A stretch of 35,856 nucleotides of DNA, taken from NCBI GenBank assembly GCA_910579275.1, contig CAJTTO010000044.1, positions 1 to 35,856 on the forward strand, read 5' to 3'. Below, in pieces: positions 24,570-33,364 of the stretch. The stretch's first letter is position 1; every line of letters starts with the position of its first letter. Origin of the DNA: an uncultured Lachnospiraceae bacterium (GTDB taxonomy: Bacteria > Bacillota > Clostridia > Lachnospirales > Lachnospiraceae). A model generated the notes under the pieces. It ran no database searches. It was not told where the DNA came from and saw only the letters and a program-made list of their open reading frames with translations. A program made the position numbers and the translations under genes.

Positions 24570-25730
24570 TTATTTTGAAATCGGTATCTCTAGTTTCTCA
24601 ACCTTTTCATTTTCATACGATTTCAAAACGATTAGCGCAGCTATCTCATCAACATCAACAACTCGAGCAAAACCTGCTATTTGATACGCATTTGACTTGC
24701 TGCTATCCGCATATCCCAATCTGCCGGGATTCGCTAAGTACGGAATTCTTGTTCCATCTTTTAATACAACTCCCTTAACTTCGGGAATGCCAAGATCATC
24801 TTCTTTTTCCATCGGAGCCATGCTGACAGAATAATTCACTTTAATGGAAATCGGCGAGATATTGATATCCTCCATCGTGAAACCCGTTCCTTCCACTTTC
24901 TGCCCTACCTTAATATTTTGAGTCGAACTGACATCAGAAAGGTTTATTTCAAAATTCCAGTCCCCATCCACTGCAGGAATAAACGCTCCTTTTGAAAATG
25001 TTCCCAAATTTTTGAATTCAACGTGCATTGTTTTGCCGAGAAATGAATCGTTCTTGTCCACAACACTTGCCCGAATCATGTATTCCATATTTCCATTATC
25101 ATCAGTATAATGAGAGATAATACTTCCATCTTCATAACTTTCTATGGATGTTCCATCTTCATATACCGGTTTACCGTTTTCATCAAGGATAATTCCATCA
25201 TACATAGTTCCGTTCATATTAACCCATGCGCTTTCATCCTCAGGATTATCTCCCTGATACACATTTACCATATCAAATCCCGGCTCCATCCTATCCGCTA
25301 CGCTATAACCAGAAATGCGGAATGTCATATATACAAATCTCTCATCCACAATAACTGTATTCGGCTCTATTGTAACACCATTATTTGTCACGGCAAGTGA
25401 CGGACTATCCGGCTCTTCACTGTACACTTTTGCTATATTCTTTTCTGTAAGCACTTGCTGCTGCTCATCGGATGCCTGAATATTTCCGTTCATGCCTCTT
25501 CCCCAACAATGATGAATTGCGGCAACGGCACTTATACTGCTAACGGCTAATATGCAAACACCTACGATAACGGCAGCCTTCGTTTTTAACATTTTTTTAC
25601 CTCTGGTATGTGTTTTTTTCATACAAACAATATCCTCCTGCTTAATCATTTCAAAGGCCTGATTTGTTTTTTTCAACACAATTTCCGATAATTCTATATC
25701 TTCAGAAAGTATAGTTTTTTTATTTGCCAT
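24570..25730 (-). CDS. DUF4179 anti-sigma-like membrane protein
   Basis: 386 residues. The N-terminal ~65 residues are cytoplasmic and would bind the partner sigma factor. One membrane segment follows (KAAVIVGVCILAVSSISAVAA, ~69-89). The large outside domain of about 290 residues is rich in Asp, Asn and Gly with beta-strand character (TVIVDERFVYMTFRI, WNFEINLSDVSS), like DUF4179 proteins. It starts 10 bases after the sigma gene, with AGGAGAATAG upstream. The pair makes a typical ECF signalling unit; the signal is unknown. Confidence 0.85.
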   Translation of the reverse strand: MANKKTILSEDIELSEIVLKKTNQAFEMIKQEDIVCMKKTHTRGKKMLKTKAAVIVGVCILAVSSISAVAAIHHCWGRGMNGNIQASDEQQQVLTEKNIAKVYSEEPDSPSLAVTNNGVTIEPNTVIVDERFVYMTFRISGYSVADRMEPGFDMVNVYQGDNPEDESAWVNMNGTMYDGIILDENGKPVYEDGTSIESYEDGSIISHYTDDNGNMEYMIRASVVDKNDSFLGKTMHVEFKNLGTFSKGAFIPAVDGDWNFEINLSDVSSTQNIKVGQKVEGTGFTMEDINISPISIKVNYSVSMAPMEKEDDLGIPEVKGVVLKDGTRIPYLANPGRLGYADSSKSNAYQIAGFARVVDVDEIAALIVLKSYENEKVEKLEIPISK

Positions 25731-25740
25731 TTCTATTCTC

Positions 25741-26247
25741 CTAACAATCACGATAATACTTTTCCACTTGTTTTCTGCCTCTTGAAATCCTTGTCTTGAT
25801 GGTATTTAATGGCAATGACAGCATTTCAGCAATTTCTCTCATCTTGAATCCCTGACTATAGTACAATACCATAGGCAGTCGATATCGTTCGTCTATAGAA
25901 GCATATGCCTCCTTCAATTCAAGATTATACTCATCACATTTTGACGGTTCCTCATAAGATTCTATATTCTTGCAAGCTGCATTGTCTCTTATGATATCAT
26001 AGCAATGGTTTATAAGTATTCTTGTCATCCATGTCTTAAAGAACTCCGGTTTCTTAAGTGTATATAACTTTTCCCAACAAGTGAGAATGGTATCCTGAAG
26101 AGCATCTGCAGCATCTTCTTCATTCATTAGAATTGCAATGGCAGTTCTATACATATCCTTCATATAAAACTGCATGAGTTCGGTAAATGCGTCTTTATCA
26201 TGTCCCTGCGCCTTCTTTACACAAAACTTTGTTTCAATGCTTTTCAT
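25741..26247 (-). CDS. ECF RNA polymerase sigma factor (paired with DUF4179)
   Basis: 168 residues. Region 2 runs from AFTELMQFYMKDMYRTAIAIL through DALQDTILTCWEKL, which recognises the -10. Region 4 is LPMVLYYSQGFKMREIAEMLSLPLNTIKTRISRGRKQVEKYY, whose helix-turn-helix recognises the -35. The start is at 26247 with TAGGAGAAAG upstream. The upstream promoter has the ECF-type pair GAAACC/CGTCTA, which suggests autoregulation. A 14-bp hairpin lies in the leader. Confidence 0.93.
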   Translation of the reverse strand: MKSIETKFCVKKAQGHDKDAFTELMQFYMKDMYRTAIAILMNEEDAADALQDTILTCWEKLYTLKKPEFFKTWMTRILINHCYDIIRDNAACKNIESYEEPSKCDEYNLELKEAYASIDERYRLPMVLYYSQGFKMREIAEMLSLPLNTIKTRISRGRKQVEKYYRDC

Positions 26248-26269
26248 TAACTTTCTCCTACGCGCGTAT

Positions 26270-26310
26270 GATTGTAAAACAAACAAGCGTCTTTCATTTG
26301 TTTTACAATC
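26270..26310 (-). promoter_or_regulatory. Leader hairpin of the sigma operon
   Basis: Perfect 14-base arms GATTGTAAAACAAA and TTTGTTTTACAATC with a 13-base loop, between the -10 and the ribosome binding site. Confidence 0.75.
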
Positions 26311-26312
26311 AT

Positions 26313-26340
26313 TAGACGTCAGATAATGTCTTTTGGTTTC
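26313..26340 (-). promoter_or_regulatory. ECF-type promoter, probably autoregulated
   Basis: Minus strand GAAACC (26335-26340), 16 bases, CGTCTA (26313-26318). This matches the SigW-like ECF promoter pattern. Confidence 0.75.
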
Positions 26341-26611
26341 AAAATATTTATTACTCTTTTTTGTTTCTCAATTTACCTCAATTAATATATCGGAACCACA
26401 CAATTTTATCTAACATTTTCAGATTTTGTGCTCATAAACTATTGAATGTTTGGCGGTACATCAATATATGAACACGGGATTGGGATGCGCCGTCTCCCCA
26501 AAAAGCGCCGAGTAATCCGCCGCCAGAATTTCCAAAGGCTCCATGCCGACCCCCAGCTTTCTATTACACCCCATCTTCCCCTTCAGACATTTTTCTTTTG
26601 AGAACAGGGCA
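26341..26611. other. Gap between sigma operon and Rpn module
   Basis: AT-rich to about 26450, then a GC-richer stretch with an open minus-strand frame whose ATG would lie inside the neighbouring terminator stem, so I do not call it a gene. Confidence 0.35.
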
Positions 26612-26733
26612 CTAATTGCCCTGTAGTGTTGGTCTGAATGTTGTCGCTCATGTTCCTCCTTGTTGGGCAATACGTGCAAACACGCATAAAAAAGACGCAT
26701 GGTTTACAATTTACTGTTCCATGCGCCTTTACG
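26612..26733. repeat. Direct repeat, copy 1 (Rpn 3' flank)
   Basis: About 122 bases starting CTAATTGCCCT, nearly identical to 29561-29682. Both copies contain the Rpn terminator and lie just after an Rpn remnant. Confidence 0.88.
26688..26727 (-). terminator. Terminator of Rpn module 1
   Basis: Minus strand GGCGCATGG pairs with CCATGCGTC and is followed by TTTTTT. Confidence 0.75.
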
Positions 26734-26764
26734 CCGCTACTTTGTTTTTAAATTGTTTTGCCGA

Positions 26765-27606
26765 TTACGCTAACTGCATAATCTCAGCTTCAAGCTTCTT
26801 TAATTCATCAAATGTCAATGTTGGAATGCAATCCGCAATTTCGTCAAGTGACATTTTGCCTTTCCTAATCAGTTTTTCTGCCGTTTTTCTTGCTTCACTA
26901 TTTTTAATATCTTCTGCATATGCTTCCAAAACCTGTTCATCGTCAAACAATGTCATCATAATGTCTACAACCTCCTGTTCTTTACTTTCAAAATATTCTT
27001 TCAACACGTTTCTGTCTTTACAGATACGGATTGTTTCCGTTACCGCTTTCTTTGTCTGCCCGTATTTCTTTCTCTGCTCATTATACACTTTACAGAAAAT
27101 AATATACTGCCCAATAATGCTGTTCTCGTCCTCTTGATAAAGCACTTTGACCTCTGCATCTACCGCTATCTTTTCGCCGTCAAAAAAATCTTTTGAAAGC
27201 GATATGGTGTCGGGCGGATTTATTGGTTTTTCACCCATAAATATCAATACAGTTCAGGTTTGGGCATATTCACTTTTTTAGAACTATACAGATTTTGCTT
27301 GGTACGCTTGAAAAAATCGTGATATGTCTGTATAAGATACATCAGCGCACGTATTATAATATTCAATGTCCATGTTGACTGACTTTCAATCAAAATGACG
27401 AGTCTGCCACCAACCGAAAATCCAAGGTCGTTATAGTCTGCATCTACCAGTATGTGCTTGATAGTAACATCTTTTATATCTTCCTCTGTTACATTACTGT
27501 CCTCTGGGTGAAGTGCCTTATACAGTCGGAGCAGATATTTTTTGTCTTGAAATAAATTTGTGAACACGCTGTCTTTTATTTTTCGTTTTGGCATGCTTTG
27601 TGCCAT
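26765..27606 (-). pseudogene. Rpn/PD-(D/E)XK nuclease-family transposase, frameshifted
   Basis: Two overlapping frames make one family-length protein. The first (27606-27244) begins MAQSMPKRKIKDSVFTNLF and carries the core of the nuclease fold; the second (to 26765) begins IFMGEKPINPPD and ends LKKLEAEIMQLA. They join at ELY/IFMGE, where one missing base near 27245 explains the break (ELYVIFMGE expected). Family members are recombination-promoting nucleases. The usual sequence between the last-strand motif and the helical tail is all present, so it decayed recently. It follows a relaxase tail fragment, as does the second copy. Confidence 0.8.
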
Positions 27607-27709
27607 TTTATCACCTCACTATTGCGATTCAGCAAAAGATACAATACATCTTGCTCCTACCGTATCTCTATTATACAAAAAAACGCCTGTCTTTACAATA
27701 AAATTCACA

Positions 27710-28012
27710 TCAAATCTCTTCCTCCCTCCGTTTTGTTCTGCCCTGTTGCCGATTGTGCTGTCGGCTCTCGGTCTGAAGCTCCCTCTCAAGGTTCTTCTTG
27801 TTATAGGTGATCACCTCGGCATACGCTAATTCTGTGACGGTCTTGGTCTGCTCTTTTCCGATACTGTCATACCCGGATTGCAAAGACTGTATCTCAGCTT
27901 TCCACTGTTTCGGCGTTACCTTTTCGCCACCCTGTAAAAGGATCTGCATACGTTCCTTTAATTCGGGGTACTTCGATAATCTATCCTTATGCTCCTTACA
28001 AAGACATGACAA
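27710..28012 (-). pseudogene. C-terminal fragment of a MobA/MobL relaxase
   Basis: About 97 residues from EHKDRLSKYPELKERMQ to NLERELQTESRQ match the end of the complete relaxase at 30593-32209 with few changes. Nothing of the catalytic domain is present. The similarity stops at about 28003. The first residues before EHKD are read-in from unrelated sequence, and the frame has only a TTG start. Confidence 0.85.
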
Positions 28013-28095
28013 AGATTAAACATTTTATTCAATATTCATTGCGATAAAGTAGCACACGAAAACTTGAAAGACAGTAAGCCACTATCCCGAAGTTA

Positions 28096-28124
28096 TTGAG
28101 ATTACTGCAAATGTAAGGTATAAT
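28096..28124 (+). promoter_or_regulatory. Sigma-70-type promoter upstream of ECF sigma
   Basis: TTGAGA (28096-28101), 17 bases, TATAAT (28119-28124), about 100 bases before the sigma start. Confidence 0.65.
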
Positions 28125-28175
28125 TTCCCGTAGATTATTTGGCATGAAATAGATGTTTAGAAAAATAAAAATTTT

Positions 28176-28204
28176 TGTAACGCTTTGCTTGTATGCAGCT
28201 CTTA
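28176..28204 (+). promoter_or_regulatory. Possible ECF-type autoregulatory promoter
   Basis: TGTAAC, 17 bases, CTCTTA, ending 20 bases before the sigma start. The AAC core of the -35 fits ECF promoters; the -10 is weak. Confidence 0.4.
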
Positions 28205-28224
28205 TAGGCAAAGGAGGTGAAATA

Positions 28225-28707
28225 GTGGAAGAATTTGAAGAAATATATAGTCTGTATTATCTGGATATATTCAAGTACTTATTTTCTTTAAGTGGAAATA
28301 AGGATGTTGCGGAAGAATTAACACAAGAAACATTTTTTTCTGCAATGAAATCTTTTGATACTTTTCGTGGCACTTGTAAAATCCAGACATGGCTATGCCA
28401 AATTGCAAAACACGCATATTTTACATATCAAAAACGCTCAAATAGAACACAACCATTTGAAGAAGCTGATTGCAGGGTAGAAGAAAGCTCACTTGAGTTG
28501 AAAATCTCAAATGAAGAAAGTACTTTTAAAATACACCAATTATTACACAATCTTTCGGAACCTTATAAGGAAGTGTTTATGTTAAGGGTTTTTGGTGAAC
28601 TTTCTTTCACAAAAATAGCTGCTTTGTTTGGCAAAACTGAAAGCTGGGCACGTGTAACATTTCATCGTGCAAAACTAAAAATCATTGAAAATTTGGAGGA
28701 AAAATAG
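28225..28707 (+). CDS. ECF RNA polymerase sigma factor (paired with zinc-finger anti-sigma)
   Basis: 160 residues starting at GTG 28225, behind AAAGGAGGTGAAATA. Region 2 is EEIYSLYYLDIFKYLFSLSGNKDVAEELTQETF, with TFRGTCKIQTWLCQIAKHAYFTY. Region 4 is LLHNLSEPYKEVFMLRVFGELSFTKIAALFGKTESWARVTFHRAKLKI. The upstream in-frame extension to 28153 lacks a ribosome binding site. It overlaps closely with the anti-sigma gene (stop at 28707, next ATG at 28709). This cassette sits inside the duplicated mobilisation module, on the opposite strand. Confidence 0.93.
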   Translation: MEEFEEIYSLYYLDIFKYLFSLSGNKDVAEELTQETFFSAMKSFDTFRGTCKIQTWLCQIAKHAYFTYQKRSNRTQPFEEADCRVEESSLELKISNEESTFKIHQLLHNLSEPYKEVFMLRVFGELSFTKIAALFGKTESWARVTFHRAKLKIIENLEEK

Positions 28708-28708
28708 T

Positions 28709-29377
28709 ATGAAAACATCTTGCGAGATTATTAAGGATATTCTGCCTTTATATTGTGATGGAATATGTTCCAAAGAAACGCAAAAGCTGGTTGAGGAACA
28801 TATCGCAGCTTGTCCCTCGTGTGCGTCTTTACTTAAAAGAATACAGGTGGATTGTCACATTGTAAATACTCAAAACCAACCTAAAGAAACAGATATGTTC
28901 AGAAAAGCATCAGAAAAGTGGAAAAAGTCTATTTGGCGAGCTTTCTGTAAAGGTGTTGCGGCTATTACTGCGATTGTTGTGTTAGCGACTACGGGACACT
29001 ATGGACTTTGTGAAGTAAACATTATTCATGCAGCTCCTGATTTAGTGGATAGTATTTCTTATGAGATTGAGGGCGACCCCAATAAAATAGCCGTGGTCTT
29101 AAACACAAATGACGGCTATTTTAATGGAACTATTGTTGCTGAAACGGATAAAGACGGAAATGTATATCTCTCTATTGCACGTCCCATTATCAAAGAGAAA
29201 AATCGTGCTGGGGATAATCTACAAATTATCTATACTGTTAATATAGAAAACAAATCAGCTGTATATTATGGAACACCTGAAGATAGCAAGTTGTTATGGG
29301 ACACTAATAGCGACCTGCCCGAAATCACTTATAAAGATATTGCAAAATTACATGAAAATCCCCCTATACATGACTAA
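28709..29377 (+). CDS. Zinc-finger anti-sigma factor
   Basis: 222 residues. The N-terminal zinc-binding anti-sigma domain has CEIIKDILPLYCDGICSKETQKLVEEHIAACPSC (His-x3-Cys-x2-Cys with an upstream Cys), the zf-HC2 pattern. A membrane segment (~74-94, GVAAITAIVVLATTGHYGL) follows. An outside domain of ~125 residues has beta-rich sequence (KIAVVLNTNDGYFNGTIVAE). It should hold the upstream sigma factor at the membrane until a signal releases it. TTGGAGG lies before the ATG, which is 1 base past the sigma stop. Confidence 0.9.
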   Translation: MKTSCEIIKDILPLYCDGICSKETQKLVEEHIAACPSCASLLKRIQVDCHIVNTQNQPKETDMFRKASEKWKKSIWRAFCKGVAAITAIVVLATTGHYGLCEVNIIHAAPDLVDSISYEIEGDPNKIAVVLNTNDGYFNGTIVAETDKDGNVYLSIARPIIKEKNRAGDNLQIIYTVNIENKSAVYYGTPEDSKLLWDTNSDLPEITYKDIAKLHENPPIHD

Positions 29378-29467
29378 GTTTGGATAGATAAATAGCAAAC
29401 CAGTCGAACTAAAGATTCGACGTATTCATCATTTTTCATTACTTTTTATTGGATTGCCCTGTTTTCC

Positions 29468-29541
29468 ATGCGAACAAGGTTCGCATTGCGCTAAGTCATG
29501 GAGAATGACACACTTTAGCCTGTCCCCTACGCTTTGGGGAC
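29468..29541. other. Candidate oriT region
   Basis: A perfect 8-bp hairpin, ATGCGAAC/GTTCGCAT with a 3-base loop, is followed by TGCGCTAAG. A second hairpin, GTCCCC/GGGGAC, lies at 29522-29541. MOBQ relaxases nick a few bases past such an inverted repeat at TAAGTGCGC-like sequences. It is near the relaxase remnants but more than 1 kb from the intact gene, so this is tentative. The rest of 29378-29560 shows one more small hairpin (GTCGAA/TTCGAC). Confidence 0.3.
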
Positions 29542-29560
29542 TCGTATCAAAAAAATACAC

Positions 29561-29682
29561 CTAATTGCCCTATAATGTTGGTCTGAATGTTGTCACTCAT
29601 GTTCCTCCTTGTTGGGCAATACGTGCAAGCACGCATAAAAAAGACGCATGGTTTACAATTTACTGTTCCATGCGCCTTTACG
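29561..29682. repeat. Direct repeat, copy 2 (Rpn 3' flank)
   Basis: Nearly identical to 26612-26733; see that entry. Confidence 0.88.
29637..29676 (-). terminator. Terminator of Rpn module 2
   Basis: Same stem (GCGCATGG/CCATGCGT) and TTTTTT on the minus strand as at 26688-26727. Confidence 0.75.
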
Positions 29683-29708
29683 TTGTTTTATTGATATTAA
29701 ATTATTCA

Positions 29709-30570
29709 TTATGCAAGTTGCATAATTTCGGCTTCTAATTCTTTTACATCACTATCAAGCAACTCAGGAAAACAATCAGATACTTCGTCAATTTTTATCT
29801 TGCCTAATTTCAAAAGTCTGCGTGCATTTTCTTTTGTTGCTTCTCTTGCCGCTTCATTCCTCATATCTTCCATAATTTTACACATAGTCGCAACTCCTCG
29901 TTCTGCTTGAAATACTTTGCTTTTTTAGCAAGCACTTCATAATTCATATCATCGGGATTAATACATGAAAAATCGTGCATTAGTTTTCCGATTTCATCGT
30001 TGTCCCTATACTTCCCATTAACATATATGATATGCGAACCGTCACCAAACAATACCTTATTTTCCCCGATAGTGACATATCTCTCTACCGGATATATCGG
30101 TTGATTTCCTTTCATTACATCATTTTCTGTAATGAAAATAACATAGCTGTCGGGAATATTCTCTGTATCATCGCCCGACTTTAATATGTGTGCGTCCAAC
30201 AGGCTGCTGTTATGCCTTGCCCTCTTTGCGCCTGCTCCTGCGTCCTTTCTCTGAATTTCCACATTAAATTCTTTATCAGTGCTGTCAACCGCATGAACAT
30301 CTAAAATAGCCGAACGTCCCTGCAAATTCTTCAACGGCTCCTGTGTCCTAACCGATTTAATTTTTACTATCCTCCCGTCCCAAAACAATCCGTAGTATCA
30401 GTTCCACACCCTCAAAATTATGTGCAAGGCAGACAGTCATAAAATCATCGTCCATATATCGGAGTGATTTCAGACGCTCTAAGTCCTGTTAATGTGTCTG
30501 CTCCGTTGTATTCAAAAATATCACTTTCTTCCGCTGCTTTTATTATACATCGGACAATCCCTTTTGAAAA
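29709..30570 (-). pseudogene. Rpn/PD-(D/E)XK nuclease-family transposase, several frameshifts
   Basis: The pieces in order are: a start region with EESDIFEYNGADTLT, a shift, then LERLKSLRYMDDDFMTVCLAHNF to LGRED, a shift in an A-run near 30365, the central nuclease core LQGRSAILDVHAVDSTDKEFNVEIQRKD (with the Asp and Glu-x-Gln of the PD-(D/E)XK site) to NEELR, another shift near 29880, and the tail MEDMRNEAAREATKENARRLL to MQLA. The middle piece alone is open from 30388 to 29861. At least three single-base changes are needed, so it is dead. Family sense is clear from the central motif and the tail shared with the copy at 26765-27606. Confidence 0.8.
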
Positions 30571-30592
30571 CTGTATTTTTCGTGAACTTTTT

Positions 30593-32209
30593 CTATAACT
30601 CCACATCATTCCGCTTTTTATTTTGATTAGGCTGTGTCTTGGTTCTGCGTTCTATCTGTCTGTTCTGCTGTCGGCTCTCGTTCTGAAGTTCCCTCTCAAG
30701 GTTCTTTTTGTTATAACTGATTACCTCGGCATACGCTAATTCTGTGGCGGTCTTTGTCTGCTCTTTGCCGATACTGTCATACTCGGATTGCAAGGACTGT
30801 ATCTCGACTTTCCACTGTTTCGGCGTTATCTTCTCGCCGTTCTGTAAAAGGCTCTGCATACGCTCCTTTAATTCGGGGTACTTCGATAAGCTGTCCTTAT
30901 GCTCTCTATCGTATTTCATCTTAGCAAGTCCTTTGAGTGACTGGCTCTCCTTATAGGTGGCTTGGATCGGCGCAAAGAGGGCATACATTTTTGACAGTTC
31001 CTTTAATCGGTTTAGTTTCTGCCCCTTTGACAAATGTACGTTTTCAAGCTGGCTGTATTTCTGTTCCCTGTCCGCTGTGAATTTCGCAAGGCTCTCAAAG
31101 CTGTCTATCTTCCTTGTCGTGATGAATTTCTCCGCATTGTCGGCTGACTGCAAGGCGGTTCTGTCGGATATTCTTCTTAGGTGCTTTCCGCTGACAATCG
31201 GCAAGTCAAGTCTGCCTTTGCGCTCCCTCACTTTTGCAATCATCTCCATGACTTCATTCTTCACGCTGACCGCCGTATTTTTAATCTGCGTACTTTTGTA
31301 CGTTGCGTACTGTGCGCTGTGAAGTTCCTGCCTGGCAAGCATGAGCATTTCTTTTGCCTGTTCCAACAGCAGATTGTTCTTGATGATTTCCCGATTGATA
31401 TTGCCCCTCTCGGTCTGTATGCCCTTGCGTTCTAAAGCGTTGGCAACCGCCCCGATATGGATTGTCGGCTCTCTGTCAATCCCCTGTTCCTTAAAAGAGC
31501 GGTGTTCCCAATGTAGCGCAATCCCCAACTGCTCATTGGTGGCATTGATTGTGTCGGCTAAATCCTTGCGCCACATTTTGGCGTTCTCTTTGCTGTTCCA
31601 GTCGGTGCTGTCGGCGGTGTGGCATTTCCACTGTTTCCTGTTCCGCTTGTCAACTTTCTGCTGACCTGTCTTTTTATCAATCACTGGTATCTTTTCGCCG
31701 TTTTCGTCAAGGTCATAGATTTTCTTCTGTTTCGCTCCCCATTCCCCGTTTTCAGTGATAGGGCGCATGGTAAGCAAAACATGGATATGGAGATTGCGCT
31801 GTCCTTTATCGTTCTCGCTGTCATGGATTGCCCAGTCAGCGCACATACCTTTATCAACAAAATTCCTCTGAACGTAATCCCTCACAACTTCCTCTGCAAG
31901 TTCATAACTCCATTCGTTGGGGAGTGACGCTTTTAACATTCTTGCAAGCTGTGATTTCTGCCCTTTCTCTGACAGTTCAACAGCGTTCCATAAAGTGGCT
32001 CGGTCTGCATACTCTTTGGGCGCATTGGGTGGGAGAGTGATTTCACTATGCACTAAATCCTCATGGTATTTCGGGCGGTAGGTCTGCCCGTCAAACTCGC
32101 TGACAAGAATACTCCTGCTGATATAGGACGCTTTCTCGACTGCCGACTGCCCCTTGCTCCGCTTGACTATGGAAAAACGTGTGCTTGCCTGTTTCGTGAC
32201 ATTACCCAT
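30593..32209 (-). CDS. MobA/MobL (MOBQ) relaxase
   Basis: This 538-residue conjugative relaxase nicks oriT and pilots the transferred strand of a mobilisable element. KGQSAVEKASYISRS is family motif I, and RNLHIHVLLTMRP (His141, His143) is the metal-binding motif. The early Tyr serves as nucleophile in this group. The C-terminal half is a charged coiled-coil region. The start at 32209 is placed at the residue count usual for the family; the frame stays open to 32527, but that part overlaps the DUF3847 frame and has low-quality composition. The ribosome binding site is weak (AGGTG). A fragment of a near-identical relaxase lies at 27710-28012. Confidence 0.88.
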   Translation of the reverse strand: MGNVTKQASTRFSIVKRSKGQSAVEKASYISRSILVSEFDGQTYRPKYHEDLVHSEITLPPNAPKEYADRATLWNAVELSEKGQKSQLARMLKASLPNEWSYELAEEVVRDYVQRNFVDKGMCADWAIHDSENDKGQRNLHIHVLLTMRPITENGEWGAKQKKIYDLDENGEKIPVIDKKTGQQKVDKRNRKQWKCHTADSTDWNSKENAKMWRKDLADTINATNEQLGIALHWEHRSFKEQGIDREPTIHIGAVANALERKGIQTERGNINREIIKNNLLLEQAKEMLMLARQELHSAQYATYKSTQIKNTAVSVKNEVMEMIAKVRERKGRLDLPIVSGKHLRRISDRTALQSADNAEKFITTRKIDSFESLAKFTADREQKYSQLENVHLSKGQKLNRLKELSKMYALFAPIQATYKESQSLKGLAKMKYDREHKDSLSKYPELKERMQSLLQNGEKITPKQWKVEIQSLQSEYDSIGKEQTKTATELAYAEVISYNKKNLERELQNESRQQNRQIERRTKTQPNQNKKRNDVEL

Positions 32210-32306
32210 ACGCGGCACCTGTATTCTGCCGATAAGGCAGCGGGACGCATGGACGGACTTTGTGGGCAGATAAACGCCGCACTTTGGCTTTTTCTGCCCG
32301 CAAAGT

Positions 32307-32735
32307 TTACAAAGGGGCAGGCGCGCTTTTTGCGCCGCAAGGGAAGTGTAACGTCCCCTGTTGGCTGTCGCAAGACAGACAATGCCCTCCGCAGGAGTTC
32401 CCGAAGTGCGCACCGCTCTCGCTTTCATTTTCGGCATTGGGGAGAGTGGTTTCCAGGGAAGTGGTTTCCAGGCTTTCCGCTTTGATTTTAGATATAACCT
32501 GTTGGCATTCCCTTGTCTGAAATGCAACCGACAAGATACGGTTTAACTCGCCCTCGTCATAACGGCAGCAGTCGGGGAAATACTTCACAATGATACCGCC
32601 CATGATATACTTGTGATGGTTCTCGGCTTTGCGTTTCTTCTCGTTCTGTTTTTTCTTTTCACTGGCTACACGCTGTTTTGCCTGTTCGAATGCCTTTTCT
32701 AAATTTCTGCCTGCGTCATTTTTGCCCTCGATCAT
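32307..32735 (-). CDS. DUF3847-like mobile-element protein
   Basis: 142 residues, starting behind GAGGTATTAAG. The N-terminal half is very basic and helical (LEKAFEQAKQRVASEKKKQNEKKRKAENHHKY), then IVKYFPDCCRYDEGELNRIL, as in DUF3847 proteins found just upstream of MobA/MobL in Clostridia elements. The C-terminal tail (GGHCLSCDSQQGTLHFPCGAKS) is Cys-rich and may be out-of-family extension. It lies 97 bases upstream of the relaxase on the same strand. Confidence 0.65.
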   Translation of the reverse strand: MIEGKNDAGRNLEKAFEQAKQRVASEKKKQNEKKRKAENHHKYIMGGIIVKYFPDCCRYDEGELNRILSVAFQTRECQQVISKIKAESLETTSLETTLPNAENESESGAHFGNSCGGHCLSCDSQQGTLHFPCGAKSAPAPL

Positions 32736-32881
32736 CTTAATACCTCATTCTTTCTGCAATGTGTTGGTGGTTGCTGAAATAAAAAAGGCAGCTGGTTTTC
32801 TGTTAAGATAAATCGCTGCCATAGATCCAATAATATTCAATAATTATAACATTTTTTTGAATACCCCCGACAAACTGGAAA

Positions 32882-33274
32882 TTATTTATGCCGTGGATAT
32901 TCAGGCATCAAATCAATCAATCTTGTTGTCCGCCCTTCTTTATCCAATAGAATTTCAATATTTTCCACATCTCCGCCTAAATGCATCATAAATTCTCTAC
33001 AAATACCACAAGATGGAATTATATTTCCATCTTTATATACTGAAACCACTTTTGTAATCTCACTTTCGCCATATGTAAGCATTGTTGATAAAGCATTTCT
33101 TTCCGCGCACATCCCTATAGAGCCGTCCGTGTCAATGCATATACCCTTATAAATATTACCTTTTTTCGTGAGTACGGCAGATGCCACACTCCCTACCCAC
33201 ATTTTATTTGAAACATCATGGGGATTCAAAACGCTCATTGCTTCTTCATATAATCTTTTCCATTCTTTGTTCAC
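32882..33274 (-). CDS. Cytidine/blasticidin-type deaminase
   Basis: This 130-residue zinc deaminase has CAERNA (Cys56-Ala-Glu58, where the first zinc ligand of the tetrameric CDA class sits and Glu58 acts as proton shuttle) and PSCGICRE (Cys89, Cys92). It deaminates a nucleoside (cytidine or a blasticidin-S-like base). The spacing and length match free-standing CDA or BSD-like proteins, and I cannot choose between them. AAGGAGG lies before the ATG, and a promoter is visible upstream. It is probably cargo of the mobile region or a chromosomal neighbour. Confidence 0.88.
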   Translation of the reverse strand: MNKEWKRLYEEAMSVLNPHDVSNKMWVGSVASAVLTKKGNIYKGICIDTDGSIGMCAERNALSTMLTYGESEITKVVSVYKDGNIIPSCGICREFMMHLGGDVENIEILLDKEGRTTRLIDLMPEYPRHK

Positions 33275-33325
33275 TGTTTTGTCCTCCTTAATAAATCCTG
33301 AATTGTTTAATCGTCCAACACTGTT

Positions 33326-33355
33326 ATTTTACCACAACTGCACACACAATTTCAA
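33326..33355 (-). promoter_or_regulatory. Promoter of the deaminase gene
   Basis: Minus strand TTGAAA, 18 bases, TAAAAT (33326-33331), about 50 bases before the ATG. Confidence 0.7.
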
Positions 33356-33364
33356 AAATTTTGC

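Noticed and set aside
26461..26700. 79-codon minus-strand frame beginning MRLFYACLHV
   Set aside because: Its ATG lies inside the terminator stem of Rpn module 1, and the second copy of the same repeat has the frame cut short.
32210..32527. N-terminal extension of the relaxase by 106 residues
   Set aside because: It overlaps the DUF3847 frame, has Pro/Lys-rich atypical composition, and MOBQ relaxases normally begin just before motif I.
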